Positions 21,205 through 32,922 of a DNA stretch of 64,000 nt are shown one piece after another. Origin of the DNA: Zelopaecilomyces penicillatus. Lineage: Eukaryota; Ascomycota; Sordariomycetes; Hypocreales; Pseudodiploosporaceae. A model generated the notes under the pieces. The model saw only the letters and a list, made by a program, of their open reading frames with translations, was not told the origin of the DNA and made no database searches. Location: NCBI GenBank assembly GCA_005765155.1, contig VCCP01000001.1, positions 4,526,001-4,590,000 on the forward strand, in the 5' to 3' direction. The translations under genes and the position numbers were made by a program. The stretch's first letter is position 1. Each line of letters starts with the position of its first letter.

Positions 21205-23979
21205 ATGCGGTCTCGTCTGGTCGATAACAAGCACCTTCGTCTTCATCCTTCGTCTCCATCCGTCACCAGCAAGACGAGCAATAACCCTGTTTCATCTACA
21301 ATATTACCTGGCGATGGCGAGGCTCCTACTAATATAGAAGCTCTGAAACTCCACCGTCCTGGTTCCAGCGTGTGGTCGGAGATTAGAGGGGCCATTCGTG
21401 CAATTGGAAGAACGAGTCACAACAGTGAGCCCCCGTCCTGGCAATATCGAACCTCCCGAATCATCTGGGTGCTGACCATGAGACAGACTCACAAGGCTCT
21501 AGCATGCCGGAGCGGATCGCCGGAGAAGCAAACATCAACACTGGCCACTGTGCCACTGCCGACGATCATCTCCTGGATTCTTCCTCCTCAACACGAAAGG
21601 GCAAGGGAATCTCTGCCAAAGACCTTGTCCGGAGACTACGACTTGAATCATTAGGTTTTGCACCGAATAGCACTGTCGTGGTCCGTGGCTCCCCATTGAA
21701 ACGACGAAGCTCTCTTCAGGCTCTTGCCAAAGACACGCCCCCTGGGCCTTCCCGCGAGCCAGGGAGCTCCCGGTCATCCGAGTACAGCGGCAAAAGATCA
21801 ACCCCTGAAGTTTCTTCAACTCGGAAGACATCTGTCGACTCACGCTTGTCACTCTTACCCATGGCCAAGGACAGCCCCAAAAGACTGCACAGCCGCCGAA
21901 GTCAGTGGACCAGGTCTACCCCCGATGGCGGTGCTCTGGATACCATTGACGAATCCGGAGCTGATTTTGCCCAGCCAACAATCCTGACGGTTGAGAAGGC
22001 TGCGGCAACCAAGGCCTATTTGGAAACATATTTTAACGAGCTTTTGAACAAACCACAAGCCCGCACAATACGCCGCCAGTACCTTGAATCCCGGCTTTAC
22101 TATAGTCCACACCTGAGCATCGACCAGCAGGAGGCTATCCGCAAATCTTACTGCTATCATGAGACATGCTACTTGAGAGAGACACGAGCCCTGAAGTCTC
22201 GGAGTCTAATAAGAGCCAGAGGCCAAGATGAAAGTCCTTTCTTAACCAAGTATGAGTCCCTGAAAGTGCTGGGCAAAGGCAGCTTTGGAGTCGTGCGCTT
22301 GGTGCGTGAGAAACCAACTCTGCAGGACCCGTTGGCAAACCGAGTATATGCAATGAAGGTGATCCGAAAATCGGAGATGTTGCGAAGCAGCCAAGAGGGC
22401 CATCTGCGGGCTGAAAGAGACTTCCTTGTTGCGTCTGAGGGATCTAACTGGCAAGTGCTGGGCCTTTTTTCTTTTCTTTCTTTTCTGATTGTGCCTCAAA
22501 AGCTTCTAGCTAATGTTCTTGATAGGGTTGTTCCGTTAGTTGCCAGCTTCCAAGACCTTACAAGTTTATACCTGGTTATGGAATACATGCCTGGAGGCGA
22601 TTTCCTTGGTCTCTTGATGCGGGAGAGTTTCCTTCACGAAACCGTGGCTCGTTTCTACATCGCCGAGATGATCCTTGCTGTCGAGGAGGCGCACAGGCTG
22701 AAATTTATTCACCGCGATATAAAGCCTGACAACTTTCTAATTTCTAGTTCTGGACACCTTAGGATTTCAGATTTTGGTCTCGCCTTTGATGGACACTGGT
22801 CCCACGATGCTTCCTACTATAGCTACCATCGGTACTCGCTTCTACGAAAACTCGGCATCAATGTCTATGGAGACGAAAAGGATCAGCAGGACAACAAAAC
22901 CATACAAGGCCATTGTAAAAAAACCCAATTACTGACATCAGAATTGGGGCGGCATGAAAAACAAGATGTTGGTAGAAATCAAGATTTGACGAGCCTGTTG
23001 GGGTGGAGGAACCGATGTGGCAACCGCACCAGAGCCAATTCAGTGGTTGGTACAAGTCAATACATGGCGCCTGAGGTGATTCGTCAGGAGCACTATGACG
23101 GAAGATGTGATTGGTAGAGCATTGGCATCATTCTGTATGAATGTCTTTACGGGCACACTCCTTTTCTTTCCGAGGCAGGACGCAAGCCCACGAAACAAAA
23201 TATAGTGGTAAGGTTTGATGTGAAGCCAGCTAATTCTGGTAAAGATAATTGCGTTGTCTATGTACTGACCTGTCGCTTAGAACCACAAGGACCTATTCTC
23301 CTTCCCTCCATGGCCAATAACAAGTGATAAATGCAAGGATCTCATCTATAGCCTGATACAAGACAAACATAATCGGTTATGTTCGAGAAGATACCAGGTG
23401 CGGGATCGTTACCAACTGAACACTGGGAGACCCACGGATATTTTTGGGAAATACGTCTTTCCAGACGATGCTGAGGATATCAAAGCTCATCATTGGTTCA
23501 GAGGCCTTCCTTGGGAAAGTCTCCAGAAGATCAGGCCGCCTTTTATCCCACATATCACTGGTGTTAAGGACACTCGTTACTTTGAAGAATCGGAACCTAT
23601 TGAAGAGCTTTCTGAATCCTCACCAGAAGCAATTGCCCTTACTCCTGAAGAAGTTCGAATTACTCTCACTGATTTCCGACCAAGCGTACAGAATGTGGCG
23701 ATACATCTTATTGCTACACCGTATGACTCGGGAGACCTACGGACCAAAGATAGAGAGATTGATTCAATGGTGATATTCACAGCAGATGAAAAGGAGGTTC
23801 TGAAGAGGTTCGTAAGAGTGTGTGGTCAAAAACGGCCAAAGCGACCAAGGGACATCATGTTGCGAGACGACAGTATCAAGGATATAGTGATGGACGTAAG
23901 AAAACAATCTGCCTTTATGGGATACTCGTGGAGGCGGATGCGACCAGGTGGCTATATGGTCCCGAAATGGGGGGTTTGA
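21205..23979 (+). CDS. NDR/AGC-type protein kinase, PUK1-like, with an in-frame TAG in the kinase domain
   Basis: Exons 21205-21424, 21487-22450, 22526-23207 and 23281-23979 add to 855 codons. After a Ser/Arg-rich N-terminus comes an NDR-type region (TKAYLETYFNELLNKPQ, RRQYLESRLYYSPHLS). The kinase domain follows: LGKGSFGVV, YAMKVIRK, IHRDIKPDN (Asp459), SDFGLAF (Asp477), and after a long insert of about 90 residues GTSQYMAPEV. Subdomain IX reads CDW-TAG-SIGIILYECLYG, where AGC kinases have CDWWS. The frame continues through HTPF, a 73-nt intron and a 233-codon C-terminal exon. Intron 2 is GC-AG. The layout matches Fusarium graminearum PUK1 (N. crassa stk-21), in which UAG codons at this motif are edited to UGG during sexual development. 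Orthology is inferred from motif and lesion position. A nonsense allele is the alternative. Confidence 0.8.
22451..22525 (+). other. GC-AG intron in the kinase gene, length divisible by three
   Basis: Splicing TG to GG across 22450/22526 gives SNW-VVPLVASF, the normal kinase subdomain IV/V sequence. The donor is GCAAGT, a strong match to the GC-donor class. The intron is 75 nt, has no stop in frame, and is pyrimidine-rich before CTAAT and GATAG. If retained it would insert 25 residues without breaking the frame. Confidence 0.78.
23115..23117 (+). other. In-frame TAG at the CDWWS motif of the kinase
   Basis: Codon 592. The preceding codons are TGT GAT TGG, the following AGC ATT GGC. The second Trp of this motif is nearly invariant in NDR-type kinases, and TAG differs from TGG by one base. 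The base 5' of the A is T and the base 3' is G, the triplet preferred by fungal A-to-I mRNA editing. Confidence 0.85.
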
Positions 23980-24356
23980 CTTTGGACGTTTTGCTTTGGA
24001 TATGGATGATTGTCGAGCGGGAGTGGTTTACTACTGCCTATGTTGACAGTTTGTTGTGTGCCAAAGATTGACCGGGCGTGTTCTGAGGAATGGGAAAGAA
24101 AAACATCCCATAATCTGACATGGCATGAGGCATAAGATACAAGCAAGAGATATTATAATTATAGGGCATTCATTCAAAACATTGCAGGATTTTTTGCCTT
24201 CGCCTCCTCGTGTTTTATTTACCTGTTTTATCCAGAGTAGTACACTGCTCTTGTTTTACAAGGGGGGGAGGGGGGGCTCAAAACGCTGCGTTGTCAAATA
24301 GGAGAATCGTTTCAATCCTTTTGGTTGAAGTTCTCCTTCGACCAGTGCTCCACTGA
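23980..24356. other. Convergent 3' flanks of the kinase and isc1
   Basis: Short spacer between two stop codons in convergent orientation. It contains two adjacent G runs (about 24262-24276). No exon seen. Confidence 0.55.
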
Positions 24357-25918
24357 TTACCCCTTGAAAGGTTGCGTTTTTGATGCAATAGACTTTGCTG
24401 TCCGAATCTCCCACTCAAATTCCTTGAGGTTGCGAATTTCAGACGAGAAAAATAGTAGCGCTAGCAAGCCCTCAACGACACCAGCGGTAAGAGAGAGGCT
24501 ACTTAGGAACATCAGAATGAAGGCCACAAAGTTGCGAGGGCTAAACCAGACGGCAATTAGACAGGCCATCCAAATGAGAAGTGCGCTATAGAATCGAACG
24601 GCACGCCAGTAACGCTGGCTGACCTCTCGAGCAGAGTAGCGGCGGATCAAAGCCAAAATCTCATCATAGGCTTCCAAGGAGAGAGGGACGTTGTCTCCGC
24701 AATCGTTAGGGGATAATAGCTGGGCATCATGGAGTGATTTGAGGGTATCTTGTGAGGCGGTGGAAGAAATGGTGTGCAGCTTGAGTGTGGCAGATACAGC
24801 GAAGTGGTCGGAAAGGGAGACATTGAGTTCTGGGTGGCGCTGGGTCATGGCAACAGAAGCTGAATCCACAACCCATCCATGGCGAGAGGATGGCGAGGAT
24901 AGAGATGATGGAGTGACGGAGAAACCTGTAGAGGCAAAAATGTAATCAAGACGCTTGCCTCGAACATCCTCGGCATCTGCATCAACGGGACACGGATGGC
25001 CAGCCTTGAGCATGTTCTGGCGGTTCTTTGTCCAGCGCCAAGTGTTGTAGACGCCGTCACTAGTGGCGCCGTTTTCACTCAGGTTAAAGGCTGCCGTGGG
25101 GACGGGCCGGCCACGGGCAACCTCGGCCGGGTGGTTTGCTGGACCGACGGAGCTGTCCGGGTGAAGCACGCGCCAGACATCACGGACAGGGGCGCGGCCG
25201 GTGATGATGCGGTGGAGGGGCGAGAGCGGTAACATGTTGAAGTCTCCTAGGGCGACGACGAGGTGGCCGCGGTCGGTAGCGGCACGTAGCAGCTTGGAGA
25301 CCTCCCATGCTTGAGCGGTGCGGTGGCAGATGTAAGAGTCATTGGGGCCAGACTCATAAGGCGCATGTGTCTAGAATAGGGAATGTCAGCTCATATCCGT
25401 ATGGTCGATATGTGAGGGCCCCCCCCCCCCCTTTTTTTTTGGCGTAACTGGACACTTACATGCGTATTAAAAACCTCTACAACTTCATGCTTCCCAGGCC
25501 CAAACCTGATACTCGCACTGGCAACGCCCTTTCCCACATACCAATCCCCTCTCCAAAACGCCGTGGGCCTACCATTGAGCGGATACTGCAGCATGGACGA
25601 GGCCTCGAGCGGCCAGCGGCTGAGGATGGCGAGCCCGCCCCCAAAGGCGCCGCTGTGATAGAACTTGCCGTGGGGTAGGATGGCGGCAGCGGCGTCGCGG
25701 ATGGCGCGGTAGTCGTCCTGGGACCAGCATTCTTGCAGGCAGACGATGTGAGGCGGCGGCGAGCTGGCGGCGAGCTGGCGGCCGATTTCAGCGAGGCGAG
25801 GGGTGCGGAGGGCGGAGATGTGGAGGAGGCCCCAGCAGTTGAGGGTGAGGAGGCGGATTTCTGTGACGGCGGGATGGGAGGGAGGGTGGTCCTCATCCTC
25901 GCCGGCGGTGACGCTCAT
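24357..25918 (-). CDS. isc1: Isc1-type inositol phosphosphingolipid phospholipase C
   Basis: Exons 25918-25460 and 25370-24357 with an 89-nt intron give 490 residues. The endonuclease/exonuclease/phosphatase-type fold of neutral sphingomyelinases is clear: LTLNCWGL, the metal ligand Glu63 in CLQECW, NTHTHAPY across the splice, GDFNMLPL (about 195-202) and SDHFAV with Asp341 and His342. Two hydrophobic segments near the C-terminus (ALLIWMACLIAVWF and FILMFLSSLSL to LLALLFF) match the tail anchor of yeast Isc1 that places the enzyme in ER and mitochondrial membranes. It hydrolyses complex sphingolipids to ceramide. The intron carries a long mononucleotide tract, listed separately. Confidence 0.9.
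25419..25440. repeat. C13 T9 tract inside the isc1 intron
   Basis: Thirteen C followed by nine T on the plus strand; on the isc1 strand this is A9 G13 in the middle of the intron. Slippage here would not affect the protein but could alter splicing. Confidence 0.9.
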
Positions 25919-27388
25919 GGCTGGTGGTGGTGGTGGTGGTGTTGGTGTTTTGTCCTTTGAGATTGATCGAGAGGATTGATGCTCAAAATAGGCTTGCTTG
26001 AAGCGCTGAGCCGTGATGAATTGGAGCAGTTGTCGATGACGACAATGTCACTTTTGCGATGAAATGTACGCTAGTATGGAGGAAACGACACGGCACGGCA
26101 CAGTTTCTAGGACATGGCCAGGGGTAACGAGAGGCCAGGACGAAGCAGATGTGCAGAATAATTACACAGGAGACGTTGGCTGGTTGGGTAGATGGTGGTT
26201 GTGAGATTGTGTGGGTTGTCATTGAACATGCCACAATGTCAGGTGTAGTGGGGTGTTGCATGTTTACAGCGGGTGAGAGGCACAGCTCCAGGGTCCATGT
26301 AGGCTAGTCCTGCACTGTAACTCGGCGAATGTAGCGATTCGGGGTCTAATCGATATTAATCCATGGATAATACCTACTACCTATTGATAACTTGAGAATA
26401 ACACAACTATTTGGACTCTGAACGTAGCATTGAAGGATATAATATGACAGTATCTGTTGTCTTGGTAAGCTACAAGGTGGTCATATGTAGGTTCCCCAAT
26501 GAGTACCTACCTAGATAAACCTCCGTGCCTGACTTATGGATTCGGGTCATTCCAACCACGATGAAACCACCCGACTTGGTAACCGACTTTTTGTATTTCA
26601 TGCTTCTTCTACTACTTCTGTGGGGGGGGGCCTCGGCACGGTTTGTCATCTCTGCATTGATTTGACAACTATCCCCATCCCATTACAATTATTAGTCTAA
26701 AAGCGCATGGGGGAAGCGCTGACATTCTAGGTCCTTCTTTAATAAGTTTAATTACCCTTTCAACCCCCCAGTCGGAGTTTGTATGCTGACGAAAAATACT
26801 GGGATTCGTTCGTGTAAAATAATGCCCTCCTAGCAAATTCGGATTGGAAATCAATGAAATTTAAAATAAATAAATTGGTTTCCATTACACACAGACTACA
26901 TGGGTCCTCTTTTGTAGATTGTATCTTCTTACAGCCGACTTTGGGTATATCATTCACAGCCGACTTCCGTGTCTTAACATCCCGTTCGGTCATGCGGTCC
27001 GATGTCCCCCCAACTTTCGTCCAGTGCCTGTTTTGGGAACGGAGAGAGTTGCCCATTCGCATCTCTCTTATCAATGGGTGTGAGTGAGTGTGTGTGGCCC
27101 GGAAGAGATGGGGAAAAGTAACAAAGGGTGTAATAATATGACAACGTATCACCATGAGGTCTGGTCTCATTGCGAGTCATACTAGCTAACTTGGGCTTGG
27201 AAAGGAGGCGCTTGGGGCGTGCATGGCAACATTTCGATCAGTCTCAGAGTTAGGCTGTCTGTCTGAACAAAAGTATATATATAATGCTAGAGAAGCCGCT
27301 TCTTCTATCCCCTCTGTGATCTCTTTCATAATATTTATTCATTTTCGTTCGTATCAGATTCAGCAACACACATCCCCCTCATCGAACC
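25919..27388. other. Divergent intergenic region, 1.5 kb
   Basis: Upstream of isc1 (minus) and of the alpha/beta-barrel-like gene (plus). It has an AT-rich middle (about 26650-26900) and a G run near 26622. Open frames on both strands lack family features. No transposon ends or RNA gene recognised. Confidence 0.55.
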
Positions 27389-28142
27389 ATGGCCTCCTCC
27401 TTACAGCAACAGGTCGCCGAGATCGGCACCTTTACATTCAAGCCCTCAGCCGACGGCAGCCCGACCACCACGGCGCCTCCCGAGAGCTTCAAACAAGCCT
27501 GTACTACACTCCGGTCTGTCCCCGGCGTACTCGCAGTCTACTACGGCGAGCAGGTCGAGCATGCCGGCCGCTGGAACTGGGTCATCTTCTGGGAATCCCT
27601 GTCCGCCGTCGATGACTTCCGCTCGTCTCCGGGTTTCGCCGCCCTGACCCAAGGCTTCGCCCCCGACGCCGCCTCCGTCGCCATCCTCCAGGGCCCTATG
27701 CCGGCCGAAGCCCTCATCGCCCTCGATGCGCCCTGCACCGAAGTGGTCGCCTTTGCTGATGTTGACGCTGGGTTTTCAGAGAGCAGCCTAACACCGTTTG
27801 CCAACTTGTTCTCAAAGGACTCCCTCAAAGGCTACCACGCCCATGCGTTTGGCGAGTTCGAAGCCAAGACTCATGTCGGTGCGAGTCCTCCAAACGGTGC
27901 TACTGTTGTCTTCCTTTTGGGATGGGACAGTATGGAGGCTCATTTTGCTGAGAGAGGAGAGGGAAAGTGTAAGTTTTGGGGACCATGACTTTTGCGAGTG
28001 GCTGTGTGTTACGTTTGTGGAACTCGTACTAATTGGTGGGTTTCTAGTGATTGATAATAATCTTCACTATTTGGCATCTGGCCATAAAGGTCTGGAAATG
28101 GTAAGAACGCAGAGCCATAAACTTCGGCTCATATACATATAA
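27389..28142 (+). CDS. Hypothetical protein with dimeric alpha/beta-barrel-like halves
   Basis: Exons 27389-27968 and 28048-28142 with a 79-nt intron (GTAAGT donor, CTAAT branch, TTCTAG acceptor) give 224 residues. Residues 1-95 read like one ABM-type barrel half: a first strand (VAEIGTFTFKP), a helix with FKQACTTLRSVPGVLAVYYG, then WNWVIFWESLSAVDDFRSSP. The second half repeats the pattern loosely, ending HYLASGHKGLEMVRTQSHKL in exon 2. Such domains occur in antibiotic-biosynthesis-monooxygenase-like and stress-responsive proteins; no catalytic residue can be assigned. The ATG context is good (CGAACC-ATG-G). Function unknown. Confidence 0.72.
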
Positions 28143-29011
28143 ATCTTCCATTTGAACCTCGGAAGTGGAATGGCAGAGAGAACCTGGCTAACCAGTTGAC
28201 CGTCTTTAGAGTCACGTCAAGTTTATCAAAGTCCAATCCTCTTGAGTAGTTGATGTGCCTCGGTACTAAACTCGACACATGAGCGCATAGATTGTAGCAT
28301 ACCAGTCATGCTAGGATAAACTCGGCCATTCCATACCTTGAAGAGCATAGCTTGGATACATGGAGATCCGACATCGTTGGATATTGATGTCTGGCAAGCC
28401 CCGCCATCCTATATCGTGACGGAGACTACATTCAGCTTGTTCATCTCAAATACCTAGGTAGTCCTGTGATCGAATGGAATAGAGGATGGAAATAAAATAA
28501 GCAAATGCAAATATTAGAACGAGTACTCATGCAGTAGTATATTCTCGGCCGCGTAAAGATTGTTCGTTGCTCCCAAAAATCAAAAAGCTTCGCCGACTCC
28601 CACCAGGTCAAACAGTTGCATTTGGCACTATCCCGTCAGCAGAACCCCCTTTTCCCTTGCCCATCTCAATCCGATGACTAGGGTTTCCCGATCCCAAGCA
28701 CAGTAAAAAAAAGGTCCTCGAAAGGATATCTTCAGTCCACCCCTTTTGACGTGCTGTAGCGATACCCTCGATGTTGCAAGAAAGAAGAAAAAGAAAAAAA
28801 GAAAAAAAGTTTTCCATGACCCTATATTTCTCGTAGTCCGCTTATCAAGAATACATGATTCAAATCATCCCTATGATTTGAGGAGTCCCTTTTCAACAGA
28901 TACATCAGCCTATTAAGTTCCCTCCCTCCACTCACTCTCCCGTCAGTTATCGTAGGTTCTAGATTCGATGCTTTTCTGATTCTATAGTGGGGGGTGTTGG
29001 TTAGATGATGT
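28143..29011. other. Convergent 3' flanks
   Basis: Between the alpha/beta-barrel-like gene and the KH-domain gene, both ending here. A purine-rich stretch of A and G lies near 28780-28810. No exon recognised. Confidence 0.55.
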
Positions 29012-30502
29012 TTATTTGCCACCGGCAGCTTTGTTTTGCGTCTCACCAAGTCGCGAATACAGCATGTACAAAGCCATGCGATTGCATTCTTCCGTGCCAG
29101 TGATTGTAACCAGACGTTCGTTGCTGTTGTCTTGAGGTTCATTAATCTTGATCACGCTACCGCTCATCTGTCGAATCTCGTTGATCTTTTGTCCGCCCTT
29201 GCCGATAATGGCTCCGACCATGTCATTGGGGATATAGATCTGTTGCGTAATAGGACCCCCGGGCATGCCTGCGTGCATAGGCTGCTGTCCCTGGGGACCA
29301 CCATGTGGCTGCGGCCCCGTGTGAGGTGCCATATGGGGCTGGACGTGAGGTGCAGCCGCTCCATAAGCTGCTGCCTGACCACCGTAGTGAACAGGCATGG
29401 CAGGCGTCCCGTGAGGAGCACCGTGGGGATACGGTTGGGGGTACGGCGCCGGAGGCAAGTGGTGAGGGCGACGCTCCTGGTGACGGCCATAATTCTCACC
29501 ACGTCCATAGTTTCCGGAAGCCGGCTGGGGCGAATAGGGGACAACCTGCATGCCGCCGGGGATTGATCCTGCAGGCGCGCCGCTTCTAGTGGCGTACGCT
29601 GAGGCAGCTGGGCCACCAAATCGATCATTCAATTGCTCGAGAAGTGTGCTGCCAACATAGTAAGTAGCAATATGGACGGCGTCAGCAACGCCCATGACAA
29701 CCAAAGAACGCTCGCTAGACATGGGAAGGCATGAATCAGAGGCATTCAGACGTGCACCAGATGCTTCCTGGATCTCACGGATACGAGCACCACCCTTGCC
29801 AATGATGGAGCCGATCAGGATGTGGGGGATCAAGAGACGGAGTGGATAGGTCTTGGAGGAGGTGGTAGACGCTTCACCCAACGGTTCGTTGTTCAAGGTT
29901 CGAATGATCAATCCGAATGCCTGTAACTTAGTCAGTACTTACGACAACCAAATATTCATGATGCTGGAACAAGCATCTCTTCGTACCTTTGCTGCGGCAT
30001 CTACAATACCGCTTACAGTCAAGATTCGCTCCACGGCTCCTTTCTGGTAATCGCTCACGGTACACTTGGCATTGGACATCTTTCGGATGTTTGAGACATT
30101 CTCGCCGCCCTTTCCAATAATGGTCGCCGCCTCTGGGCTTGAAATGACTGCTCGGATATGAATCCATGAACTCTCATCATGGGCGGCAGCTGAGTTAGCG
30201 GCAGCTGAGGATGATGCAGCAACACTGGCAGCTAGGGCTTTGGCATCGATGGTGGTGTCCGCCGAAGCAGCGTCGGCCTGTTCAGCATTAACTCCATTGG
30301 TGGCTTCATCACCATTGTGTTCCTCTGTTTCACCAGGTGTCTCTATAGAGGCGTCGAGAGTTTCTGTCTCGTCATCGTCTTTGGGGATCTTGTCCAGGGC
30401 AGGTCGCTTGGCATCGGGCTGATCTGTCGCGCGCGAGGGAGACGACGGCTCTTCGAGAGGGCGCTTGGCCGATTGAGTTGGCTGTGGTGGCGAGGCAGAC
30501 AT
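29012..30502 (-). CDS. Triple-KH RNA-binding protein, Rnc1/PBP2-like
   Basis: Exons 30502-29987 and 29920-29012 with a 66-nt intron give 474 residues. Three KH domains each carry the GxxG loop: IIGKGGENVSNIRKMS (about residue 130), IIGKGGARIREIQEAS (about 215) and IIGKGGQKINEIRQMS (about 415). The N-terminal 100 residues are acidic and Ala-rich. A long Pro/His/Gly/Tyr/Gln-rich linker (PYPQPYPHGAPHG, PQPHGGPQGQQP) separates KH2 and KH3. This domain order fits S. pombe Rnc1, yeast Pbp2 and the PCBP/hnRNP K group, which bind C- or U-rich mRNA. Targets here are unknown. The intron falls in the gap between KH1 and KH2. The true ATG is at 30502. Confidence 0.88.
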
Positions 30503-31855
30503 ATTTGGCAAGTAAATTCAATTAATAAAAAAAGAAGTCTTCACAAGGGGCGAATTTTGGGCCGTTAAGATGGCGATGATCAAGGTCCCTTGATTTTTTT
30601 ATTTCTTTTGTCTTGTTCGTCTTTATCTACACACAGGGGGTTTTCGAAGGAAAACGTGCTGGTGTAGTGACTGGATCGGTGATAGGATCGACTTCTCGTG
30701 TAGTATACGTGAAGTGACTGATGTCGCGAGGGCGCTGCCCAAACGGTGAAAACGGATTGGATTGGTATGGGATGAGCTGTGATCTCAAGGGTATGTCCTC
30801 TTCTCCTGCTCTCAAGGCGCTCAGAAACTCCGGCAGATCGTGTCGAAATGCCAACGGATTTCGGTGGGTTCCCAAGTGTTGGATGGAAAGGGAGGGCGAT
30901 GATGAGATTGAGTGGCTGGTAATGGAGGAGGTGTGTAGCGATTGTATTGTGACAAGTGGCTCGAAAGCAGAAATGGAAGAGGCAAGCGCTCAGCTCAAAC
31001 CTTTGTGGCTAGAATCTCTGCCGGGGTGTCGCAAAAGGGGCGCAAAGAAGATCGATGGGAACTTCAAGTCCAAAGAAAGCCGAGGATAATTTCGAAGAAA
31101 GGGCGAGCTCCGATAAATAAATCGATGCTTTCGATGTTTCGAGATGACTGCGTTGCGCAAGAAGCGAGATGGCGAACAAAGGAATCGCGTCGAGGCTGCC
31201 GCAACTACACGGGTGAGGATCGACACAACGAAAAAAGACTCAGCTTCTGATCACGCAAACAAATGCCGACCGCGACGAGATGAGATGCCTCGGAGCGCAA
31301 AGCGACGATAATGGCCAAGAGCTGGGAGAAGGGGCGCGTCGCGGGAGTGTTTGGAGGCGAGGTTTAGAAGAGCTTTGCTGAAACTGCCCAGAATGGGCCC
31401 TATTCTGCCAGCTTCCACTGGTATCAGGTCACGTGCCGCAGCTGGAATGTTGCACCAAGAGCCAGAGAGCAGGAGCCGCCTCTACTGTGCTAATTGCCCT
31501 GTGCGTTGGCGGCTTGGCAGAGCTTCGAGATATTACAGGGCTCTGCCAGCACTAGTTACAGCGACTACACGCAGATAGAGCGAGGCATGATCACACAGTT
31601 TGCACACTGTTTTTCTGGCTGCTTAACGGCATACGCCTCGGAAGGGTTTCTGCTGGGCCTAAGCTCTAGGTAACATTACAGAGACATGTGCTGTACGTAG
31701 TAATTGCATTACAGATGATAGATGAATGAGCGTCTCGACTCTCAACGGATAACAAATGGTCTCTGTTTCGCAAGCCATCATGAGAGCACATTGCTAAACA
31801 ATCCATAATCAAGTGAAGCACAATAAGACCTGGCCTTTTTTTTTTCACCTTGACA
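30503..31855. other. Divergent intergenic region, 1.35 kb
   Basis: Upstream of the KH gene (minus) and the coiled-coil gene (plus). Open frames such as 30721-31089 have no family features and probably lie in promoter or leader sequence of the KH gene. Nothing else recognised. Confidence 0.5.
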
Positions 31856-32922
31856 ATGGACGAAAGATCCCGTAGCGCTGAGGCACAAGTGCATGCCACC
31901 AACCTGGAGTACACACTCAAAGAGTTGCAACGCAAAGTGCGAGAGCATGAAGCTGAGCTGGACAAGGTAAGTCGCGCGGCGCGCAAGACGTGTTTTGAGA
32001 AAACCACACGACCCAATATCTTACTGACTCTGGTATCTTGAAGTTACGAGCCAAGAATCATGCGGTGCCTCAAACACCCGCTGCTCAAGCTCAAGTGATT
32101 ACAACGGCATTGGAGGAGGTTACCAACTCGGAGCCTTTCCTGCCCTTTCCTGGCTCTGTGCTGCCAGCTCTGCTGGCCCTGCGGAAGACGCATCGAGTCA
32201 TCCAGCAATCCAAGGAATTGCTCGTCACTCAGAGTGCGGAAGCCGAGAAGGCTACTCGCGGACGTGAGGTTGACTGTGCTGCATTGCGTGACCAGAAACT
32301 TCTCAAAGATGCCCTCGAGACCAGGATCCAGGCGCTACGAGCAGATCTCCAGTCAAGATCGGACATGCAGCCGGAGGACGGCATGAGAGAGCGGCTCGGA
32401 GGGTTGGAGAAGAGGAAAAAGAAATATAAGAAGGAGACACTCGAACTGATGAAAAGCTTGAATAACTTCTTTGACGCTCATCTGGCGGCCATGCTGGCAG
32501 CCGAGGAGCTTGGCGGCCCTGTTGTTGGGGACTTGATGGATATTGACCCAGAAGACCTTGGCGCTGGTTTCAGTGCACAGGGAAAGCTGAAGAAACCCAA
32601 GGAAGATGTTAACCAGGATAAAAGACAGCGTCGCATTGACGAGATTTGGGGCAACAAGAACGCCGAGGATGAACATGGGCAAGAGGGCGGAGCAGAGCGG
32701 ACAGACGAGGTCGTGCTCGCAGGCAAGGAAATGCGTGAGCTGACAGAAGAGCTACTCAACAAACTTGCCGAAGCCAGGGGCAACAATGCAGATTCGTACG
32801 TGCAGCTCTCGCGTGAGTCGGCGGCGGCGAGGTTTCTCATCAGGTCAAAGGTGGCACAGTTTCATCCCAAGGACGCGACGAGGCTCCGTCTGATAGATTT
32901 TGGAAGGGAGTTGGAAGAGTAA
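31856..32922 (+). CDS. Coiled-coil protein, possibly kinetochore (CENP-K-like)
   Basis: Exons 31856-31966 and 32044-32922 with a 77-nt intron give 329 residues. The N-terminus is a heptad-rich helix (YTLKELQRKVREHEAELDKL). It is followed by PFPGSVLPALLALRKTHRVI, and a second long coiled coil to about residue 165. A conserved-looking block FFDAHLAAMLAAEELGGPVV then leads to an acidic and charged linker. The C-terminal helix ends RLRLIDFGRELEE. There is no enzyme motif. Size, two coiled coils and the proline-containing break between them recall fungal CENP-K/Sim4 family kinetochore proteins, but this is a weak inference and other coiled-coil complexes are possible. Confidence 0.62.
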
